Shown: positions 5,413 to 13,707 of the stretch, one piece after another | Layout of the letters: the number at the start of each line of letters is the position of its first letter | Numbering within the stretch: position 1 is the stretch's first letter | From: CAVQGZ01 sp964356295 | GTDB taxonomy: Bacteria; Actinomycetota; Actinomycetes; Jiangellales; Jiangellaceae | Length of the DNA stretch: 15,974 nt | Direction of reading: 5' to 3' | Assembly: GCA_964356295.1 (NCBI GenBank) | Contig: CAYHHE010000067.1 | Coordinates: 1 to 15,974 of the forward strand | Translations under genes and position numbers: made by a program | Notes under the pieces: generated by a model | Database searches by the model: none | What the model saw: only the letters and a program-made list of their open reading frames with translations | What the model was told of the DNA's origin: nothing

Positions 5413-7533
5413 ATGACACCTCGCCGGTCCACCCCGGACTGGACCGCGGTCGACGCGCGCGCCGTCGACACCGTCCGGCTGCTCTCCATGGACGCGGTGG
5501 AGAAGGCCGGCAACGGCCACCCCGGCACCGCGATGAGCCTGGCGCCGGCGGCCTACCTGCTCTTCCAGCGGCATCTGCGCCACGACCCGGCGGACCCGTC
5601 CTGGCTGGGCCGGGACCGATTCGTCCTCTCCGCCGGCCACTCCAGCCTCACGCTGTACCTGCAGCTGTTCCTGTCGGGCTACCCGGTGTCGCTGGAGGAC
5701 ATCCGGTCGCTACGCACCTGGGGCTCGCGAACCCCGGGGCACCCGGAGTGGCGTCACACCCCCGGGGTGGAGACCACCACCGGGCCGCTGGGTCAGGGCG
5801 TCGCCAACGCCGTGGGCATGGCGATGGACGCCCGCCGGCTGCGGGGACTGCTCGACCCGGACGCCGAGCCGGGGACGAGCCCGTTCGACCACCTCGTCGT
5901 GGTGCTGGCCTCCGACGGGGACGTGCAGGAGGGGGTATCGGGCGAGGCGTCCTCGCTGGCCGGCACGCAGCGGCTCGGGGACCTCGTGGTGATCTGGGAC
6001 GACAACCGGATCTCGATCGAGGACGACACGTCGGTGGCGTTCACCGAGGACGTGTGCGCGCGGTACGCCGCCTACGGATGGCACGTCCAGCGGGTGGACT
6101 GGGTCCGCGAGGACGGCGAGTACCTCGAGGACGTGGCTGCGCTGGACGCCGCGCTGCAGGAGGCGCGCGCCACCACCGACCGTCCGTCCTTCATCGCGCT
6201 GCGGACGATCATCGGCTGGCCGGCCCCCACCAAGCGCAACACCGGCGGCATCCACGGCTCGAAGGCCGGCGCGGAGGAGGTGGCCGCCACCAAGCGGCTG
6301 CTCGGGTTCGACCCGGACGCGACCTTCGTGGTCGAGGACGCCGTGCTGGCCCGGGCCCGTGAGGTCACCGACCGGGCAGCAGCCGCGCGTGCGCAGTGGG
6401 ACGAGGCGTTCAGGCGCTGGCGGGAGGCCCATCCTGACCGGGCCGCGCTGCTGGACCGGCTTCGCGCCCGCACCCTCCCCGAGGGGTGGGTGGCTGCCCT
6501 GCCGGACTACACCGACCAGCGCGGCTCGGGCTCGGTGGCCACCAGGTCGGCCTCCGGTGCCGTCCTCACCGCGCTCGCCCCGCTGCTGCCCGAGCTGTGG
6601 GGCGGTTCGGCGGACCTCGCCGGCAGCAACAACACCAGCCCGCAGGGCGAGCCGTCCTTCCTGCCGCCGGACCGCTCGTCCAAGGCGTTCACCGGCGACT
6701 GGTACGGCCGGGTGCTGCACTTCGGCATCCGGGAGCACGCGATGGGCGCGATCCTCAACGGCATCGCCGTGGGCGGGCTGACCCGCCCCTACGGGGGCAC
6801 CTTCCTGGTGTTCAGCGACTACATGCGCCCGGCGGTGCGGCTGGCCGCGCTGATGGGGCTGCCGGTCACCTACGTCTGGACGCACGACTCCATCGGCCTG
6901 GGCGAGGACGGCCCCACCCACCAGCCGGTCGAGCAGCTGGCGGCCCTGCGCGCGATCCCAGGTCTGGACATCGTGCGGCCCGCCGACGCCGTCGAGACCG
7001 TCGGGGCGTGGCGGGCGGTCCTGGAGCGCCACAGCGTGCTGCCGTCCAGACCGGTCGGGCTCGCCCTCACCCGGCAGGACGTCCCGGTGCTGACCGGAAC
7101 CCACGCCGACGCGGTGGGCCGCGGCGGCTACGTGGTCCGGGACGGTGGCGGGCCGGACGGTGGGACCACCCCGCCCGACGTGCTGCTGGTGGCCACCGGC
7201 TCGGAGGTGGCCATCGCGCTCGACGCGGCAGACCTGCTGGCCGCGTCCGGGACGGCAGCCCGGGTCGTGTCGATGCCCAGCCTGGAGTGGTTCGCCGAGC
7301 AGCCCGCGTCCTACCGGGACGCTGTGCTGCCGCCCGAGGTCCGGGCCCGGGTGTCGGTCGAGGCCGGGGTGGCGCTGTCCTGGCTGGGCATCGTCGGCGA
7401 CCACGGCCAGACGGTGAGCCTGGAGCGTTTCGGGGCGTCGGCGGACTACCAGACCCTCTACACAGCGTTCGGTATGACGGCGGCCGCGGTCGCCGACGCC
7501 GCCCGGGCGAGCATCGCGCAGACTCGGCGCTGA
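5413..7533 (+). CDS. tkt: Transketolase
   Basis: Transketolase moves two-carbon units between sugar phosphates using thiamine diphosphate. The 706-aa protein has the three family domains. Visible residues: GNGHPG (33-38, H36), GPLGQG (124-129), the metal/TPP motif 'ASDGD...WDDN' (166-170 to N198), RxRF and SAGHSS (73-78), catalytic Glu E441 in FGIREHAM (437-444), and 'DSIGLGEDGPTHQP' with H503. SDGD in place of the textbook GDG is normal for actinobacterial enzymes. The start ATG 5413 has GGAG (5400-5403) 9 nt upstream. Length is slightly above the usual 660-700 because of a short N-terminal extension. It is the first gene of the operon; tal follows after 23 nt. Confidence 0.97.
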   Translation: MTPRRSTPDWTAVDARAVDTVRLLSMDAVEKAGNGHPGTAMSLAPAAYLLFQRHLRHDPADPSWLGRDRFVLSAGHSSLTLYLQLFLSGYPVSLEDIRSLRTWGSRTPGHPEWRHTPGVETTTGPLGQGVANAVGMAMDARRLRGLLDPDAEPGTSPFDHLVVVLASDGDVQEGVSGEASSLAGTQRLGDLVVIWDDNRISIEDDTSVAFTEDVCARYAAYGWHVQRVDWVREDGEYLEDVAALDAALQEARATTDRPSFIALRTIIGWPAPTKRNTGGIHGSKAGAEEVAATKRLLGFDPDATFVVEDAVLARAREVTDRAAAARAQWDEAFRRWREAHPDRAALLDRLRARTLPEGWVAALPDYTDQRGSGSVATRSASGAVLTALAPLLPELWGGSADLAGSNNTSPQGEPSFLPPDRSSKAFTGDWYGRVLHFGIREHAMGAILNGIAVGGLTRPYGGTFLVFSDYMRPAVRLAALMGLPVTYVWTHDSIGLGEDGPTHQPVEQLAALRAIPGLDIVRPADAVETVGAWRAVLERHSVLPSRPVGLALTRQDVPVLTGTHADAVGRGGYVVRDGGGPDGGTTPPDVLLVATGSEVAIALDAADLLAASGTAARVVSMPSLEWFAEQPASYRDAVLPPEVRARVSVEAGVALSWLGIVGDHGQTVSLERFGASADYQTLYTAFGMTAAAVADAARASIAQTRR

Positions 7534-7556
7534 CGACCAGCACAGCAGGAGGACCG

Positions 7557-8702
7557 ATGACCACCGACCTCGGCTCGCCCCTCGACCTCGGCACCACCCC
7601 TGCCCCGCTGGTCGCCCTCAGCGGGCACGGCGTGTCGGTGTGGCTGGACGACCTGTCCCGCGACCGGCTCGTCACCGGCAACCTCGCGGCCCTCATGTAC
7701 ACGCGGGCAGTCGTCGGGGTGACGACGAACCCGACGATCTTCGCCGCGGCGATCACGGCGTCCGATGCCTACGCCGGCGACGTCCGCCGGCTGGCCGGCC
7801 AGGGGGCGAGCGCCGAGGACGCCGTACGGAGACTCACCGTCGACGACGTCCGCGCGGCGTGCGACCTGCTGGCCGGTGTCGCCGGCCGCACCGACGGGAT
7901 CGACGGCCGGGTGTCGCTGGAGGTCGACCCGCGGCTGGCCCACGACGCCGAGGCGTCCGCGGCGCAGGCGAGGGACCTGTGGCACGCGGTCGGACGGGAC
8001 AACCTGCTGATCAAGATCCCGGCCACCGAGGCGGGCCTGCCGGCGGTCACCGAGTGCGTCGCCGACGGGATCAGCGTCAACGTCACGCTGATCTTCTCGC
8101 TGCAGCGCTACCGGGCGGTCATGGACGCCTACCTGGCTGGGCTGGAGCGCCGCCACGACGCGGGGATGCCGCTGTCGGGTGTGGAGTCGGTCGCCTCGTT
8201 CTTCGTCAGCCGGGTGGACACCGAGGTCGACCAGCGCCTGGAGGCCCTGGGCACGCCGCAGTCGCTCGCGCTGCGCGGACGGGCAGCGGTGGCCAACGCC
8301 CGGCTTGCGTACCAGGCCTTCGAGCAGGTCGTCGCCTCCCCGCGCTGGCAGGTGCTCGCCGCGCACGGTGCCCGTCCGCAGCGCCCGCTGTGGGCCTCGA
8401 CCGGGGTGAAGAACCCGGCCTACCCGCCCGCCCTGTACGTGAGCGAGCTGGTCGCCCCGGGCGTGGTCAACACCATGCCCGAGGCCACCCTGCAGGCGGT
8501 GGCAGCGCTGGGGGACGTCCCGAACGACACTGTGCGGTCGGGCTACGCCGACGCCGAAGCGACCTTCGCGGCCCTGGAGTCCGTCGGCGTCGACATCGAC
8601 GACGTCACCCGGGTGCTGGAGGACCAGGGGGTGGAGAAGTTCGCCCGCAGCTGGGACGAGCTGCTCAGCGCCGTCGAGGCCCAGCTGACGGCGGCGCGAT
8701 GA
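7557..8702 (+). CDS. tal: Transaldolase
   Basis: Transaldolase exchanges a dihydroxyacetone unit between sedoheptulose 7-phosphate and glyceraldehyde 3-phosphate through a Schiff base. The 381-aa length is typical of the long actinobacterial type. Visible features: 'VWLDDLSRD' (28-36), GVTTNPTIF (54-62), SLEVDPRLA (120-128), the Schiff-base lysine K153 in LIKIPAT, 'NVTLIFSLQRY' and the late 'ASTGVKNP' motif. The start ATG 7557 is set by AGGAGG (7547-7552) with a 4-nt spacer, the strongest ribosome binding site in this operon. Its stop overlaps the zwf start by 4 nt (ATGA). Confidence 0.96.
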   Translation: MTTDLGSPLDLGTTPAPLVALSGHGVSVWLDDLSRDRLVTGNLAALMYTRAVVGVTTNPTIFAAAITASDAYAGDVRRLAGQGASAEDAVRRLTVDDVRAACDLLAGVAGRTDGIDGRVSLEVDPRLAHDAEASAAQARDLWHAVGRDNLLIKIPATEAGLPAVTECVADGISVNVTLIFSLQRYRAVMDAYLAGLERRHDAGMPLSGVESVASFFVSRVDTEVDQRLEALGTPQSLALRGRAAVANARLAYQAFEQVVASPRWQVLAAHGARPQRPLWASTGVKNPAYPPALYVSELVAPGVVNTMPEATLQAVAALGDVPNDTVRSGYADAEATFAALESVGVDIDDVTRVLEDQGVEKFARSWDELLSAVEAQLTAAR

Positions 8703-10228
8703 CACCAGGCGCCAACCCGCTGCGGGACCGGCGGGACAAGCGGCTGCCGCGGATCGCCGGCCCCTGCGGACTGGTGATCTTCGGCGTTACCGGCGACCTG
8801 GCCCGCAAGAAGCTCATGCCGGCGGTGTACGACCTGGCCAACCGGGGGCTGCTGCCGCCGAGCTTCGCGCTGGTCGGGTTCGCCCGGCGGGAGTGGGAGC
8901 ACGAGGACTTCGGCGCCGAGGTGCACGACGCCGTCCGGTCCTACGCACGCACGCCGTTCCGGGAGTCCACCTGGGCGCAGCTGGCCGAGGGCTTCCGGTT
9001 CGTCCCCGGCGAGCTCAGCGACCCCGACGCGTTCACCCGGCTGTCCGAGGTGGTCGCCGACCTGGACGCGCAGCAGGGCACCGGAGGCAACCACGCGTTC
9101 TACCTGTCCATCCCGCCGGGGCTGTTCTCCGCGGTGGCCCACGGCCTGGAGCGTTCAGGACTGGCCAAGGCCCCCTCCCCCGAGGCCTGGCGACGCGTGG
9201 TCATCGAGAAGCCGTTCGGACGCGACCTCTCCTCGGCCCGGGAGCTCAACGACGCGATCGAGCGGGTCTTCCCGCCCGAGGCGGTGTTCCGGATCGACCA
9301 CTACCTGGGCAAGGAGACCGTGCAGAACCTGCTGGCGCTGCGGTTCGCCAACCAGCTGTTCGAGCCGCTGTGGACCAGCCACTACGTCGACCACGTCCAG
9401 ATCACCATGGCCGAGGACATCGGCATCGGCTCGCGGGCCGGGTACTACGACGGCATCGGCGCCGCCCGCGACGTGGTCCAGAACCACCTGCTGCAGCTGC
9501 TCGCCCTGGTCGCCATGGAGGAACCGGTGTCGTTCGACGCCCGGTCGCTGCGGATCGAGAAGGAGAAGGTGCTCGAGGCGATCCGCATCGGCGGCGATCT
9601 GGACGAGACGGCGACCCGCGGCCAGTACGCCGGCGGCTGGCAGGGTGGGGAGCAGGTGCTCGGCTACCTGCAGGAGGACGGGATCCCCCCGACGTCGGCG
9701 ACGGAGACCTTCGCTGCGCTGCGACTGGAGGTGGACACCCGCCGGTGGGCCGGGGTGCCGTTCTACCTGCGGGCCGGCAAGCGTCTGGGCCGCCGCGTGA
9801 CCGAGGTGGCCGTGGTCTTCAAGCGGGCCCCCCACCTGCCCTTCGACGCCACCGACACCGCCGAGCTCGGGGAGAACGCGCTCGTGGTGCGGGTGCAGCC
9901 CGACCAGGGCGTGACGATCAGGTTCGGGTCCAAGGTCCCCGGGACCGCCATGGAGGTGCGCGACGTCACCATGGACTTCAGCTACGGGCACGCGTTCACC
10001 CAGGACTCCCCCGAGGCCTACGAGCGCCTCATCCTCGACGTGCTGCTCGGTGAGCCCCCGCTGTTCCCGCAGCAGCGGGAGGTCGAGCTGTCCTGGCAGA
10101 TCCTCGACCCGGTGCTCGCGCACTGGGAGACCCGCGGCCGGCCCGAGCCGTACCGTCCGGGCTCGTGGGGTCCGGACGCGGCCCACGCGATGCTGGCCCG
10201 TGACGGACGCGCCTGGCGGCGGCCGTGA
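8699..10228 (+). CDS. zwf: Glucose-6-phosphate 1-dehydrogenase
   Basis: This enzyme oxidises glucose 6-phosphate to 6-phosphogluconolactone and is a main NADPH source. The 509-aa length is normal. Visible: the dinucleotide-binding motif FGVTGDLARKKL (28-39), 'VIEKPFGRDL', the active-site motif RIDHYLGKE (198-206, with H201 and K205 in the substrate site), 'RFANQLFEPLW', and near the C-terminus 'YERLILDVLLGEPPLF'. The start ATG 8699 overlaps the tal stop (ATGA), so translation is coupled; a long in-frame upstream extension lies inside tal in another frame and is not real. The 3' end overlaps opcA by GTGA. Confidence 0.97.
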   Translation: MTPGANPLRDRRDKRLPRIAGPCGLVIFGVTGDLARKKLMPAVYDLANRGLLPPSFALVGFARREWEHEDFGAEVHDAVRSYARTPFRESTWAQLAEGFRFVPGELSDPDAFTRLSEVVADLDAQQGTGGNHAFYLSIPPGLFSAVAHGLERSGLAKAPSPEAWRRVVIEKPFGRDLSSARELNDAIERVFPPEAVFRIDHYLGKETVQNLLALRFANQLFEPLWTSHYVDHVQITMAEDIGIGSRAGYYDGIGAARDVVQNHLLQLLALVAMEEPVSFDARSLRIEKEKVLEAIRIGGDLDETATRGQYAGGWQGGEQVLGYLQEDGIPPTSATETFAALRLEVDTRRWAGVPFYLRAGKRLGRRVTEVAVVFKRAPHLPFDATDTAELGENALVVRVQPDQGVTIRFGSKVPGTAMEVRDVTMDFSYGHAFTQDSPEAYERLILDVLLGEPPLFPQQREVELSWQILDPVLAHWETRGRPEPYRPGSWGPDAAHAMLARDGRAWRRP

Positions 10229-11184
10229 TCGTCGAGATCCCGGCCACCACCGCAGCGACCGTCGCCCGGTCGCTGGTGGACCTGCGGGACAAGTACGGCG
10301 CGGTCGCGCTCGGCAGGGTGCTCACGCTGGTCGCCCTCACCGAGGGGGCCGACGTCGAGGCGACGATCCAGGCGGCCACCCACGCCTCCCACGAGCACCC
10401 GCTGCGCGTGGTGGTCGTCCAGGCAGCGCAGGAGCGGGACGAGCACGAGCGGGGCCACACCTCGCGACCGCACCTGGACGCGCAGGTGCGGGTCGGCGGG
10501 GACGCCGGAGCAGGGGAGGTCGTGGTGCTACGGGCCGCGCCGGAGCTCACGCAGGACGTCTCCTCGCTGGTCATGCCGCTGCTGCTGCCCGACACACCGA
10601 TCGTGGCCTGGTGGGCCGGACACGCCCCCGCCGTCCCGGCCGAGGAGTCCATCGGTGCGATGGCCCGGCGGCGCATCACCGACGCCGTCGCCTGCCGCAA
10701 CCCCCTGGTCGCGATCCGGGATCGAGCCGAGACCCACCGGCCCGGGGACGTCGACCTGACCTGGGCCCGGCTCACGTTGTGGCGCGCGGTGCTCGCCGGC
10801 GCGATGGACGTGGTCACTGCCCGTGGCGGGGTGCCACCGGTCGAGGACATCGAGGTGCACGGCTCGCTCGACAGCCCCAGCGTGGACCTGCTCGCCGCGT
10901 GGCTGGCCTGGGCGCTGCGGAGCTCGGCCCGGGTCCGGCGGGTCCCGGAGTTCGGCGTCGCCGCGGTCAGGATCAGGTTCCGCGACGGCGACGCCCTCAC
11001 CCTCGAGCGGCCGCAGGACGCTGAGATGGCGCACCTGAGCGTGCCCGGGCAGCCGACTCGCCCGGTGGCGCTCGTCCCGCGCAGCACCCCGGACTGCCTG
11101 GCCGAGGAGCTGCGTCGGCTCGAGCCGGACCAGGTGTACGCGGAGGTGCTGGTGCGAGGACTGCCTCGGGTGATCCCGGCATGA
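10225..11184 (+). CDS. opcA: Glucose-6-phosphate dehydrogenase assembly protein OpcA
   Basis: OpcA is needed for assembly and full activity of G6PDH in cyanobacteria and actinobacteria. In cyanobacteria it links the enzyme to redox (thioredoxin) control; whether that holds here is unknown. The 319-aa protein shows 'LRDKYGAVALGRVLTLV' (20-36), HPLRVVVV (58-65), the conserved core DTPIVAWWAGHAP (123-135) followed by RRRITD (148-153), and 'DVDLTWARLTLWRAVLAGAMD' (175-195). The only cysteine seen in this stretch is C157. The start GTG 10225 overlaps the zwf stop and the end overlaps pgl (ATGA), so zwf, opcA and pgl are translationally linked. Confidence 0.94.
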   Translation: MIVEIPATTAATVARSLVDLRDKYGAVALGRVLTLVALTEGADVEATIQAATHASHEHPLRVVVVQAAQERDEHERGHTSRPHLDAQVRVGGDAGAGEVVVLRAAPELTQDVSSLVMPLLLPDTPIVAWWAGHAPAVPAEESIGAMARRRITDAVACRNPLVAIRDRAETHRPGDVDLTWARLTLWRAVLAGAMDVVTARGGVPPVEDIEVHGSLDSPSVDLLAAWLAWALRSSARVRRVPEFGVAAVRIRFRDGDALTLERPQDAEMAHLSVPGQPTRPVALVPRSTPDCLAEELRRLEPDQVYAEVLVRGLPRVIPA

Positions 11185-11972
11185 GTCCCCCGGTCGTCAC
11201 GGTGTGGCACAACGAGCAGGACCTGGCTGCGGGCGTGGCCGCACGACTGGTCACCCGACTGGTGACCACGCAGGCCGACCGGGCTCATGCGTGCCTGGTG
11301 CTCACCGGTGGCGGCCTCGGTATCGCCACCCTCGCCGCGCTGGGCGCCTCTGCCAGCCGCGACTCCGTGGACTGGGCCGCGGTCGACCTGTGGTGGGGAG
11401 ACGAACGCTTCGTCCCCGCCGAGGACCCCGACCGCAACGACGTGCAGGCCCGGCGGGTGCTGCTGGACCGGCTGCCGGTCGACCCGGCCCGGGTCCATCC
11501 CATGCCCGCCCTCGGGTCGGCGCGCGCCGGCTCGTCCGGCCACGACGTGCACGCCGCGGCGGCGTCGTATGCCGACGAGCTGGCTCGCCATGCCGCGGTC
11601 GAGTCCCACCTGCCGATGCCCCACATCGACGTGCTGCTGCTCGGCGTCGGGTCCGACGGCCACGTCGCATCGCTGTTCCCGCACTCCCCCGCGCTGTACG
11701 AGACGCGGACGGTCGCCGGGGTGGACGGCTCTCCCAAGCCGCCCCGGCAGCGCATCACCCTGACCTTGCCGGCGCTGCAGGCCGCGGACGAGGTGTGGCT
11801 CATCGCCGCCGGTGAGGCAAAGGCCCCGGCGGTGCGCCTGGCCCTGGGCGGGGCCGGTCCGATGGCCGTCCCCGCCGCCGGCGTGCACGGCCGCCTGGCC
11901 ACCCGGTGGATGCTCGACCGGGCCGCCGCCGCCGAGCTCCCCGCGGATCTCGCCCGCCCGGCGTCCCCGTAG
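11181..11972 (+). CDS. pgl: 6-phosphogluconolactonase (DevB/Pgl type)
   Basis: This enzyme hydrolyses 6-phosphogluconolactone to 6-phosphogluconate, the step after Zwf. The 263-aa protein has the glucosamine-6-phosphate isomerase-like fold. Motifs: LTGGGLG (41-47, where LSGGSTP is common), WWGDERFVP (71-79) with D84/R85/N86 just after, GVGSDGHVASLFP (155-167) and SPKPPRQRITLTLP (184-197). The start ATG 11181 overlaps the opcA stop. It ends the pentose phosphate operon; 82 bp then separate it from the next gene. No strong terminator hairpin is seen in that gap, so some readthrough into the oxidoreductase operon is possible. Confidence 0.95.
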   Translation: MSPPVVTVWHNEQDLAAGVAARLVTRLVTTQADRAHACLVLTGGGLGIATLAALGASASRDSVDWAAVDLWWGDERFVPAEDPDRNDVQARRVLLDRLPVDPARVHPMPALGSARAGSSGHDVHAAAASYADELARHAAVESHLPMPHIDVLLLGVGSDGHVASLFPHSPALYETRTVAGVDGSPKPPRQRITLTLPALQAADEVWLIAAGEAKAPAVRLALGGAGPMAVPAAGVHGRLATRWMLDRAAAAELPADLARPASP

Positions 11973-12017
11973 CCCACGCGCCCGAGGGTTCTGCGGCGAC
12001 GCACCAGCGAAGCCGTC

Positions 12018-12057
12018 GGGACAGACCGCGACGCGGCACCGTAATGTCGCTGGCGTG
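12018..12057 (+). promoter_or_regulatory. Probable leaderless promoter of the oxidoreductase operon
   Basis: GGGACA (12018-12023) is followed after 18 nt by TAATGT (12042-12047), and 7 nt later comes GTG (12055), the chosen start of the next gene. There is no Shine-Dalgarno sequence before that GTG. This is the best -35/-10 pair in the window and places transcription start at or beside the start codon. Confidence 0.55.
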
Positions 12058-13707
12058 ACAGGACTGGTCATCCGCCATTACCTCGCCGACCCCGTCCTGC
12101 GCCGGGCGCTGACCGAGGCCCGCTGGGCGCAGGACGCGGGGTTCGACCCGCTCGAGGTCCTCCCGCTGCTTCCAGCCTCGGCCACCGGCCAGGCGTCCAG
12201 GCCCGAGGCCGTCCTCGTCGTCGTCGACCACGTCGCCGACGAGTCGCAGGCCACCGCCCTCGACGACGCGATCACCAGCCTCGCCCGACGCGCACCGACC
12301 ATCCTCGTCGGTGCGACCCTGCAGGCGCTGCCTCACCTGGCCGATGCCGTCGGGGTGCAGCCTGGGGACTGGACGCCGCGGCACGAGGTCCGGCTCAGAC
12401 CCGAGCCCAGCCTCGACCCGCGCTCGCGCGAGGATCTGCTCACCACCGACCGGCTGCTGCTGCCGGACAAGGTGCGCGACGACGTGGTGGTGCTGGCCAC
12501 CGCCAACGTCGGGTTCCGCGACTTCCCGGTCGCGACCTGGGCTCCCGACACAGGCCTGGGCTTCCTCGCGTTCGGGTCCGACCCAGGGACGTGGGCCCGC
12601 CGGGGGGTGCTTCGGCTGGTCAAGCACCTCGCCCGAGCCACGCTCGGGCTGACGGACCCCGCCGACGTCCGTGTCGGCATGATCGGCTACGGGGCGATCG
12701 GGCACGAGCATGCGCTGGCCGTGGAGGCCGTGCCCGGGCTGCGGCTCTCAGCGGTCAGCGACCTCGACCCGACCCGGGTCGCGGTGGCCCGCACCGTCGC
12801 CGGCGACGTCCACGTCCACGCCGAGGCCGCTGGCCTGCTGGGCGATCCCGACGTCGACTGCGTCGTCGTGTCCACCCCGCCCAACAGCCACGCAGCGTGG
12901 GCGCGGCAGGCGTTGCGCGCGGGCAAGCACGTCGTCCTGGAGAAGCCGATGGCGTTGACCGTCGCGGAGTGCGACGAGGTCCTCGACCTGGCCCGGCAGG
13001 TGGAGCGACACGTCGTGGTGTACCAGAACCGCCGGTTCGACCCCGACTACCTGGTGCTGCGCCGACTGGTCGGCGAGGGTGCCATCGGTGAGCTGTTCCA
13101 CCTGGAGTCCTTCGTCGGCGGCTACAGCCATCCGTGCAACTACTGGCACTCCGACGCGGCGGTCTCCGGCGGGGCCATCTTCGACTGGGGGTCGCACTAC
13201 CTCGACCAGGTGCTCGACCTGATGCCCGGAGCGATCCGGCACGTCAGCGCGGCCAACCACAAACGACGATGGCACGACGTGACCAACGCCGACCACTCGC
13301 GCGTGACCCTGCACTACACCGACGGGCGGGAGGCCGAGTTCGTCCACTCCGACCTTGCCGCCGCGACCAAGCCGAAGTGGCTGGCGTTGGGCACCGACGG
13401 GGCCATCGTCGGCCACTGGCGCTCCGAGCGAGTCGTCGCGCGCACCGCCATCGGGACCCTCGCCGAGGACCGGCTGGCCCCGGCCGACTCGCCCGCCGAC
13501 ATGACCCTGCACTCCCCGGACGGCTCGGTGACCGCGCTCGCCGTGCCCGCCCCGCCCCAGCACGCCTTCCATCGCGAGCTGGCCGACCGGCTGCTGCGGG
13601 GCCTGCCAATGACCGTGCGAGCCGAGCACAGCCGTCAGGTCGTCGCCGTGATGCAGGCCGCCGAGGAGTCCGCCCGCCGCCACAGCCTCCCGGTCGACGT
13701 CGCGTGA
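12055..13707 (+). CDS. ThuA-like domain fused to Gfo/Idh/MocA oxidoreductase
   Basis: This 550-aa protein has two domains. Residues 1 to about 200 resemble ThuA (glutamine-amidotransferase-like fold): 'VLVVVDHVADESQATALDDA', WTPRHEVRL, then 'PVATWAPDTGLGFLAFGSDP', the counterpart of ThuA's late 'PVAW...G.G..FYLALGHD'. It has no cysteine, so no amidotransferase nucleophile. Residues 205-550 are a Gfo/Idh/MocA NAD(P)-dependent oxidoreductase: Rossmann motif GYGAIG (211-216), STPPNSH, catalytic EKP (296-298), YQNRRFDPDY, and D377-x3-H381 in FDWGSHYLDQ. The substrate is probably a sugar, inositol or derivative, but is not known. The start GTG 12055 is set by the leaderless promoter spacing; longer in-frame versions run into pgl. 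The 3' end overlaps the next oxidoreductase gene by GTGA. Confidence 0.85.
   Translation: MTGLVIRHYLADPVLRRALTEARWAQDAGFDPLEVLPLLPASATGQASRPEAVLVVVDHVADESQATALDDAITSLARRAPTILVGATLQALPHLADAVGVQPGDWTPRHEVRLRPEPSLDPRSREDLLTTDRLLLPDKVRDDVVVLATANVGFRDFPVATWAPDTGLGFLAFGSDPGTWARRGVLRLVKHLARATLGLTDPADVRVGMIGYGAIGHEHALAVEAVPGLRLSAVSDLDPTRVAVARTVAGDVHVHAEAAGLLGDPDVDCVVVSTPPNSHAAWARQALRAGKHVVLEKPMALTVAECDEVLDLARQVERHVVVYQNRRFDPDYLVLRRLVGEGAIGELFHLESFVGGYSHPCNYWHSDAAVSGGAIFDWGSHYLDQVLDLMPGAIRHVSAANHKRRWHDVTNADHSRVTLHYTDGREAEFVHSDLAAATKPKWLALGTDGAIVGHWRSERVVARTAIGTLAEDRLAPADSPADMTLHSPDGSVTALAVPAPPQHAFHRELADRLLRGLPMTVRAEHSRQVVAVMQAAEESARRHSLPVDVA

Noticed and set aside
5710..7404. 564-codon antisense frame inside tkt
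   Set aside because: Shadow of the transketolase reading frame; composition is His/Arg/Gly-rich and no motif is recognisable.
7640..8698. Possible tal-zwf fusion, as the zwf frame stays open upstream through tal
   Set aside because: The upstream part is out-of-frame tal sequence; zwf begins naturally at the ATGA overlap and has a standard N-terminus.
11812..12054. Longer start for the ThuA/Gfo fusion reaching into pgl
   Set aside because: The added residues are an out-of-frame reading of pgl; GTG 12055 sits 7 nt after a -10 box and begins the ThuA-like domain.
11973..12054. Terminator between pgl and the oxidoreductase operon
   Set aside because: Only 4-bp stems were found; none is strong enough to annotate.
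10029..12071. 680-codon antisense frame opposite zwf, opcA and pgl
   Set aside because: It spans three clearly real genes; Ser/Arg/Thr-rich sequence with no conserved domain.
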